64,000 nt of DNA. It comes from Oxytricha trifallax (Eukaryota; Ciliophora; Spirotrichea; Sporadotrichida; Oxytrichidae). Where the stretch lies: the NCBI GenBank assembly GCA_000711775.1, contig ARYC01000265.1:1-64000 (forward strand), in the 5' to 3' direction. The translations under genes were made by a program, and so were the position numbers. Shown here piece by piece: positions 57,301 to 64,000 of the stretch. Numbering within the stretch: the stretch's first letter is position 1; every line of letters starts with the position of its first letter. Below the pieces are notes generated by a model that was not told where the DNA came from, did no database searches, and saw nothing but the letters and a program-made list of their open reading frames with translations.

Positions 57301-59705
57301 TTAGTCATTTAATGATTCATTGATTTCATTAAAAAAGTATCTATCTTAGAGGTTTTGTCCTATAATATTTTCTTATACTACATAAACCAAAGGATTGATT
57401 TCCTAAAATAGATAAAAGAAAACTAAATTTACACTTTTTAATTGATTTCAAAAATTAATAAATTTTAAGTTAATATGAATTAATTCTTAAATAAAAAGGG
57501 ACCAAGTTCATTTTTTGTTTTTGTAACTTAAATTTCAAGAGTTAGCACATGATTAAATATTCAATCTGATAATTCATCACAAAAGTATTTGACATTAATT
57601 TTCACAAAATTATTTTATAGGGTTTATCTTTCTGGAGTTTATTGTTTAAGTTAATGATGCCGCTTTTGTTTGAGTTAAAGTGGCCTAATTTGTTTCTTGG
57701 TATAAAATTTATTGTTAAAATATTAATTTATGAATTTAAATTAAACTAATAATTAGAAATTTAAGTTAGCTAGTGTAAAAAATTTGACGATTATTCTTAA
57801 TTGATTTTAAAGTCAAAATAGTTAAATTTTGGTTTTTCAAAACTATTTATATCTTGATTGAATTGAATTATATAAATTATATAAACTTTCTTGAATGCTG
57901 TAAACTTAGTTAAGTTATTGCTTAAGTAATATTTGGTAAAAGTCTCCCTTATAATGAGTCAAAGGGTAATTTATACAGCTTGATTTTTTAAGAAAGCAAT
58001 TTAGATTAACCGGAGTATAATTTTAATGAATTTTACTCTTCTAATTTAATTATTTATTTTCAATTAATTTATCATATTCAAATTAATCTCGACGATATTT
58101 TTCTATTTAGTAATGATAACTCTTATATAATATGACTAATTATAAATAATTCCTTTATAAAATAAATGGTCCTGCCTGGTGTTCATTCAACAATTACCCA
58201 TAATCTGAACTCGAAGAAGATTCATTGTTAAATTCTTGAGAAGTGCTTGAAAATGAGCAGCTCTCTCCCATATCCTAGGTAAGATCCGACTATTCATGTT
58301 TAAGAGTGAGTGTCTGCATTTTGAGAATGTTTGAGGTTGAAAATTTAGAAGCAGTTTCGTTTGGTTATATAGTACTCGGAGGACTACCGCCCTTGATGCT
58401 TAAATTATTGTTATTGTGATTGGCTTCGTATTGCATGTTGCTTGACACGTCTCTTTCAGATATTAAGTTTCTATGGCTAGCTTGAGTATCGAAATGAGTT
58501 TGCTAGGGTATTCCTAATTCAAAATTTAGCTAATTAAGGTTTTATTATTGATAAATGGAATTTAACTATGGTAATTAAATTTAAATATTAAAAAAAATTA
58601 CTGTTATGATAACTTTAGCTTATTTTATTGCAAAAAATGCTAATTCTATCAAATTAATTTGAATTTACATTGCTTAATTCCAATGTTAAAATAGAAAATT
58701 GATCAAGATTAATCCTAATATTATAGTTTCTCATTTTAATTGTATTTAATTAATACTATAGTGGATGCACTTTCTAACTTAAATTCATAGTGCTATTCTT
58801 TTTGCTACTACTACTAAGCCCTTCTATCAACTATTACTACCTTGCACTACTAAATGGATCAAAGAATTCATACTGAAGTATTTCATTTGCATTTTTGTCA
58901 TTGTAAAAACGTATGACATCATCACATGAAGCCAGTACCAGAGCTTTGTCTCCATATAAGATCATAGTCTTTGGAGAGTTTATTATGTAGGATTTGCTTC
59001 CATATGAAAATTGGGGAACGTCTTAGTTTAAGTGCCAAATTGATGGATACTCAGCACCAAGCTTATTATTTTGTAATTAAAACTCCTCAAATAAAAAAGC
59101 TGTATTATAGAGAGAACTAGGCAATAAAGAGATAAGTAAATTTTAAAGCTAAAGTTATTTATAAAGTATAATAATAATTATCCTTACTGGAATTGTTCAT
59201 TAATATATAGTCATATTTAGGTATTTTTTGTTTACTTCTTTAATTAAGATTATTTAACGACTAAAATCCATTATATTGTTCTAAAAACGGGTTTATCTCT
59301 ATGTAAGATTTACATTAAAAGGCAATGGTTATCCAGTCTTAGAATATGAGGGGAGTCTTGCTTAGCATCTTTTAATACCAATCAACAGGCTCTTCACTAT
59401 ATATCTGCCTTTGTACCCATGATTAATATTGTTGAATATTTTCAAAACTGATTCAAATGTTTTCCCAATAAAGCATATCGGGAAATCAATTAGATATAAT
59501 TTGTAGTCAAGTTGCTGCTAATAGATTGAAGCTGTATCTATAAGCTGACTAAATTAAGCTTTTTTTCTTTGTGAATGAAAAGAGCTCTAGTTTAAAAGTT
59601 CATGATCATTTAAAAACCAATTTGAGAATAGTTGTATGACGCCTTCATTGAATAGTGAGAAAGCTAGAATTTGAAACTTAGGAAATAAAACGAATTTATA
59701 GAAAA
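54382..59705 (-). CDS. BK/Slo-type K+ channel, cytoplasmic RCK half only
   Basis: Slo channels have a pore followed by tandem RCK1-RCK2 domains. Reading 5' to 3', the segment 59705-59230 has ILAFSLFNEGVIQLFSNWFL and FPICFIGKTFESVLKIF, like RCK1's C-lobe. 59120-58790 has SYIINSPKTMILYGDKALVL, where Slo has INPG...EGTLGFFIA. 58560-58160 is a Ser/Asn linker. 57180-56970 (IGNHIIIYGGQKHGLEFFVE) and 56870-56700 (RGNVLNIRHMRNANVKQAQA) form RCK2. GRIFFSQQLDSMAQN then matches Slo's GRVF-S-LD motif. Pointers: AATTGAT (56512/56432), ATATG (56284/56223), TTAAT (55979/55245), AAGATAA (54546/54452); intron 56133-56190. Stop TGA 54384-54382. The pore and N-lobe of RCK1 are absent from the window. Confidence 0.75.
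55250..55978. other. IES carrying a palindromic element, pointer TTAAT
   Basis: Direct repeat (plus-strand ATTAA) at 55245-55249 and 55979-55983, same codon phase. Removal joins GLYTKNFN to IIKCKVQTYVKEY in the channel C-terminus. Most of the IES is the inverted-repeat element at 55305-55951. Confidence 0.7.
55305..55951. mobile_element. 647-bp palindromic (foldback/MITE-like) element with 8-bp target duplication
   Basis: Two near-identical arms of about 280 bp in inverted orientation surround a loop of about 75 bp. Tips are a run of G (8 G left, 10 C right) followed by CGATATCTGAACCTATGCTG. The exact direct repeat GCAATTTC flanks it (55297-55304 and 55952-55959), an 8-bp target-site duplication. 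There is no coding capacity, so it must be non-autonomous. Arms are so similar that insertion or arm homogenisation is recent. The 8-bp duplication is unlike TBE (3 bp) and fits hAT-like or another superfamily. Confidence 0.88.
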
Positions 59706-59890
59706 AATCTCTTATAATCTCTTATAATCCTTTAAAAAAAACAAATTATTTATTGATTTTCTCTCTGATTCACTTCCGAATCGAATTCCTCATATATAAA
59801 TCCCTTCTCTGTGCAATAGTTTCTTGAGAGTGTTCTATTGATCTACCGAATATATATTTAAGCCGGGTTAGTGGATAGAACCTCGAGAAA

Positions 59891-59930
59891 GATGACGTGG
59901 CCGAGCGGTCTAAGGCGCCAGCTTAAGGCG

Positions 59931-59962
<32 letters not shown>

Positions 59963-59970
59963 CGTCATCA
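59891..59970 (+). tRNA. tRNA-Leu, anticodon AAG
   Basis: A full cloverleaf by eye: acceptor GATGACG pairs with CGTCATC, D-arm GCC...GGC, anticodon stem CCAGC/GCTGG with loop TTAAGGC (anticodon AAG, reads CUU), a class-II variable arm (TCCGAAAGGGC), and a T-arm with GTGGGTTCAAATCCCAC. Discriminator A; CCA not encoded. The internal A-box (TGGCCGAGCGG) and B-box (GGTTCAAATCC) fit RNA polymerase III, and a T5 run follows within 10 bases. The identity is clear from the leucine-type long variable arm. Its neighbour is the 5' end of the truncated channel gene. Confidence 0.97.
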
Positions 59971-60233
59971 TACTTTTTATCTGTTGAAGTTTGCAGCTTA
60001 TTTTATTTCGATTAAATCTGTCGTAATAATACCTAAATATTAAGTTTTAATTTATTTATCAAATCAATTACTATTTATTATACATACCACTCTTTTGCTA
60101 TTAAATATTATCTCATCATACCATATAGCATATTATACCATGTTGGCTAGAATGAGAAAGTCTTAAAATGAGAAAGAAATGATTTAATAAATTAACTTTG
60201 AGATATTTTAAATTCAAATTTTTAAAATAAAAA

Positions 60234-63200
60234 ATGAAGTAAGCAGCTGCCGTGCAATCAGTGAACCAAGAAGCTGATTAAACTGCAAAAATTGTGAAAT
60301 AAATGAAATTGAACATTAAATCTGTGAAGTAATAATTGATCATAATTTCCAAGAGGCTTAAGCAAATTGATATATCCTAATCATAGCAAAATGAAGTGAA
60401 CAAAAATGAGCTCTAGTAATTGAATGATTAATTGTATGAGTTCTTAAATTAGCTTTAGAACTATGCTTATGAATTGTCCTCACCTATAATTCATAGTAAT
60501 ACACCTTCCAAACTAATAATTGAGACTGATCAATATTTAAACAAATACATGAAATTCAAATTTATTATAATTTAATTGAATTGCTCATAGTATTTTAGGT
60601 CATCCATTTTACCTTCTATGTATTTTGTTATGAATAAGATTAGCAAAGAGCTATAGAAATTGCAGAGATTACTTTAATTAACTTAACATTCAACGATATA
60701 ACCGAATGAATAAATTATGCGATAGAAATAGGAAAGAACTGGTAGTAATCAAGGTCAGCATGATTAGGAGAAATTTAGAACATTAAACCAAAACACCAAC
60801 ATTTAGACAAACTTGAGAGCTTATTCACATTCTTTTCATTTAATTATATTAGCAAATCATGTAAACTCAATTCAGACACTTTCAAACAGAAAACAATCAG
60901 CGAGAGGAATTACAAATGATGCTTATAAATCTATAAATTTCACATCGATTGATAGAAACTCAAGATCATCTCTAGAAGCCTAGACCTCTAATAATCATCA
61001 TCACTTAACTCTTTCTCCGTAATCTATTAGAAGTAACATGAAAAGTATGCTTTCTGAATAGATCCAGTAAAATAAACAGCCTCAATATCAGCAAAATAAA
61101 GTACAGTAATTTTAAAAGTAGGCAAATTAGTAACATAAAAGCATTGATATAAACACCAGAAATAGAAGCAATCAATTACTAAGTTAGGACTTACAAAACT
61201 TTCAGACAAATTATAAAACTAGAAACACCAATCAGGCCTTCAATCAATTTCCCTACTCTTAGCAAGAAAACTTTAACTAAAATAATCCAATTTAAGAAAA
61301 CAATCTTCTTGCTATGCCGACCTATGAGTAGCTGTAGCAGAAACAAAGTTTGTAATAAATCTTAATTTCTCCTATAACTAATGACACATTTTAAACTCAT
61401 AGTGTTTACAGAGGCAGCTCATAAGAATCTAATAAACTAAGAAGCATTCATAAGCAAATTCCTTTATAAATATAGTAAATTTAGCCCATTTCCTAATTCA
61501 ACTAGGGTATTGAAACAAATAATTTGCCCTCAAGTCAATCTCAAGAGAGATAAATAGTAAATAAGCAGGTTGATCCCTCATAGTAAAATAAATTTCAAAG
61601 AGTTAAGCCAAAAGTACATGAACTTCCTTTATAAGTAAATTCTCCATCATAGAGAGTTAGTTCTTACGATACCCCATTTTTACCAGAGCAAAAACTTTAG
61701 AAACAAATCGAGATTTATCATTAAGACCTTTAAAGATTTAATATAGAAGTAGACATTGAGAAACTTAAATTCTAGGAAAGATAAATGAATTTAGTAGCTA
61801 AATAAACCACAGGTCATTAAGCTTAAATACAAGTAAATCATCATAAGAGCAAGTCATAGAGATAAGATAAGTCCAAATCACTTAAAAGAGAAAATTCAAA
61901 GTAAAAATCTAATAAAATAAATATTGACGACAACTAACAATAAAATCCAACGATAATTAAAAATGAAATGAATGAGTTTTAGAATGCTCTTTAAAATTAG
62001 AAGGTTCTGTAGATTAATAGAGAGCAAAAACTTAAAATAAAACTTCTTGCTTCTAAAGAAAAGTATAGCAAGAAAATTTAAGAGTACAAACTTTACATTG
62101 AATCTTTGAAAGTCAAGAATCTTCGTTTGAATTAAGAACTTGAAAATCAAAGCTCATAAGTAATTTGATTGAGTTTTTATTCATAAATGGCTTTAATTAA
62201 TACAAAATTCAGGGATTTTAATGGCTTAAATATAAATTTATAGGTTAAATATAATTAAAAGCGAGAGTATTACAGGTCTTGCATACTTAATTAACCAATA
62301 TGCTTACTATCTTATTAAATCTCCAAATATAGAACATATTATCTCTAAAATACCAAAACTGTTAATTTAATTCCTTGTCTATATCATATTAAAACAAATA
62401 AAGCAATTATAAAGTTTAAATATTAAGCCTCACAAAAATTTATTTACTATATTATCTATAGATTTTGTGGTTTTTAAATGCATAACTTCAGCTCCAACCT
62501 GAAGGTCAAAATGTTAACTCTTAAATAACACTAATCCTTTTTTACGAAAAATGCATGAATGCTTTACAAAGATAGCTTGACAAGTCACTCTCTGACGATC
62601 TAATTCAAGATCAGATAGTACATGAAATTAACATTCTCTTAGATAGGGATCAAATCCATTAATCTCAGATACAATCATAAATGAATGAAATTGAGAATTT
62701 ATTAAGTGAGCAAGAGAATTTTAGCAATAAAATTAGGTCTTTAGAAGAGCTGATTAGAAATCAAAATCCTTGTTCTAGACGTGAAGGTGGCTCAGGCAAA
62801 AGCTCTTTTAATAGATTGTATTCAACTAAGCCTAATGAAATGAGCTAGAAAACTCTTGATATTACTGCTAGGTTCGATAAGCTTAAAAATGAGATTAAGA
62901 AAGTTCAAGAAATTAAGAGAAACATGGAGATTCAATCGCCTCAGAATTTAAGTAGAGCCCAATCTCCTATTGTTGAAAATAGATTGAGGCAACTCGACGA
63001 GAATTAGAAAGTAATAAAGTAAGAAGATCGGGTAGAAAAGATTGTAATGCTTTAAGAATAAAATTTGAAGTAAAGTATCATAAAAGCTGAACAGTTAAAT
63101 CTGGGCAATGTAAGGCAATCTACCGATAGAGATATACTTGATACTTAAGAAAGATCTGATATACATTCAAACACAATCACAAATTTAAAGGAAAAACTCG

Positions 63201-63985
63201 AAGGCCTCTAGTATAAAATTGAGAATCAAAATTCTGCTCTAAGTCCTGATTTGAAGAGTGATATTGAGGATATCAAATCACAGATTAGGGAGCTAAAAGA
63301 ATTTAAGAGTTAGCAATAAATGAGTCCTGTTCCTATCAGAAGACAATAACATGAAAGATTAAGAAGTATTGAATACAATCCTTAGCTTACAAGATAGTCT
63401 ATAGAAGAGCAGTTAAAAACTAAAGGTTTCAGATTAGGAGCTAGACTGGATATTTAGGTTGATTCATCTTCAAATTTCGATTCGCTTCATGATGTCTGCA
63501 ATCATTAAATCGATGAACTTAAGAAGACTATTAGACTCCTATGTGATGAGAAGGATCTGATTATTTCACAGCTGGATGGGCAAAGAGATGAAAATTAGAT
63601 TTTAGTTAATGAAAAAATGGAACTTGAAATCATGTACAACACAAAGCTAAATGAAATATAGTACCTGCATAGATATCTTGATGATTCTGAGGGTGAGATC
63701 AGACAATTAAAATAAGCATTAGAAGATCAATTCAAATCAATGAAGAATGAAATTGGAGTCCTAGAAGAGAAATTGCTCAAAATTAAGTCAAAGAAGAAAG
63801 GACTTGAAGAGAAAATAGAAATGAAAGAAATTCAGCATCATTAGATGATGATGTTTTCAAGTAAAGAAAACTCTAGTATATACATGGGAGCAGCAGGAGG
63901 TGGATACCTGGGTACCCCAGGAATTGCTCTTAGTCATAATTAGTCGATTTCAAATGATATAACAGTTGATATTAATTTTAAGTGA
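60234..63985 (+). CDS. Large coiled-coil protein with Q/N/S-rich central region, unknown function
   Basis: Start ATG 60234, TGA 63983-63985. Short helical N-terminus (KQAAAVQSVNQEADQTAKIV). An IES with pointer ATGAA lies near 60556-60632. Then a Gln/Asn/Ser-rich region to about 61700, a basic coiled coil (about 61740-62155), and a 321-bp IES (62160-62480, pointer CATAA). A long uninterrupted coiled coil follows to about 63850 with very regular heptads (EEKLLKIKSKKKGLEEKIEM) and a Gly-rich end (GAAGGGYLGTPG). More than 1,100 residues in total. It resembles structural basal-body or cytoskeletal proteins of ciliates in composition only; no domain was recognised. Confidence 0.72.
62160..62480. 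other. IES, 321 bp, pointer CATAA
   Basis: Direct repeat CATAA at 62155-62159 and 62481-62485 in the same codon phase. Removal joins the two coiled-coil parts of the last gene. Several TGA codons lie inside, so it cannot be coding. Confidence 0.75.
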
Positions 63986-64000
63986 AAATAATTAGTTTAT

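Noticed and set aside
2565-63985. Treating the interrupted genes as pseudogenes under the standard genetic code
   Set aside because: With TAA and TAG as Gln, long frames open and end at TGA, and pointer-bounded inserts restore complete domains such as Rab, M20 and thioesterase.
1-64000. CRISPR arrays, bacterial operons, Shine-Dalgarno sites, rRNA genes
   Set aside because: No regularly spaced repeats, no polycistronic spacing and no rRNA-like sequence. Genetic code and gene structure are ciliate.

Overview
This window reads as germline (micronuclear) DNA of a hypotrich/spirotrich ciliate of the Oxytricha-Stylonychia-Tetmemena type. Three signs agree. (1) Genes make sense only if TAA and TAG encode glutamine and TGA is the sole stop. 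(2) Almost every gene is cut by short AT-rich inserts (IESs). Each insert is bounded by a direct repeat of 3-11 bp (a pointer), and removing the insert plus one pointer copy restores the frame and the family's conserved sequence. Examples are GAAGATC, TATGCAA and AAGAAT in a Rab gene, TTGAGATTAAT at 7202/7309, GAAATCAAT inside an EF-hand, and ATTAAAA inside a zinc-binding domain. (3) The window begins inside a transposon whose terminus is exactly 17 bp of C4A4 telomeric repeat and which carries a protein-kinase ORF, as the germline TBE elements of Oxytricha do. Conventional GT-AG introns of about 35-85 nt occur as well, so both IESs and introns must be removed to read a gene.

Layout. 1-1082: TBE end, inserted in a Tudor-domain (SMNDC1/SPF30-like) gene on the minus strand (1083-1957). 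2565-15335: N-terminally extended Rab (-), Q/N-rich protein (+), mannose-6-phosphate isomerase (+), M20 amidohydrolase (+), EF-hand protein (+). 15.6-21.8 kb: an IES-free block with six small paralogous genes, three on + then three on -, each with the same short motif about 75-95 bp before its ATG, arranged around a decayed element with telomere-like ends. 22.4-26.0 kb: second EF-hand protein with a small inverted-repeat element in its last IES. 26.4-43.1 kb, nearly all minus strand: acyl-CoA thioesterase, two low-complexity/coiled-coil proteins, Rubicon-homology protein, EMC1, LITAF-domain membrane protein, long helical protein, RUN-like protein, and one orphan + strand coding piece. 43.2-51.7 kb, plus strand: coiled-coil protein, Q/N-rich protein, AGC kinase, TMEM17-like transition-zone protein. 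51.8-59.7 kb, minus strand: multipass membrane protein, then the RCK half of a BK/Slo-type potassium channel whose IES holds a 647-bp palindromic element. Then a tRNA-Leu(AAG) and a long coiled-coil protein to the right edge.

Functionally the soma-destined genes are ordinary housekeeping, trafficking and ciliary genes (Rab, EMC1, LITAF, RUN and Rubicon-homology proteins, TMEM17, kinases, Ca2+ and K+ signalling). They are not an operon: each would become its own nanochromosome after development. The feature that looks least described is the six-gene array with its shared upstream motif, which has no pointers or IESs and may be germline-limited. Exon/MDS borders quoted here were found by eye. 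Borders called tentative should not be taken as final.
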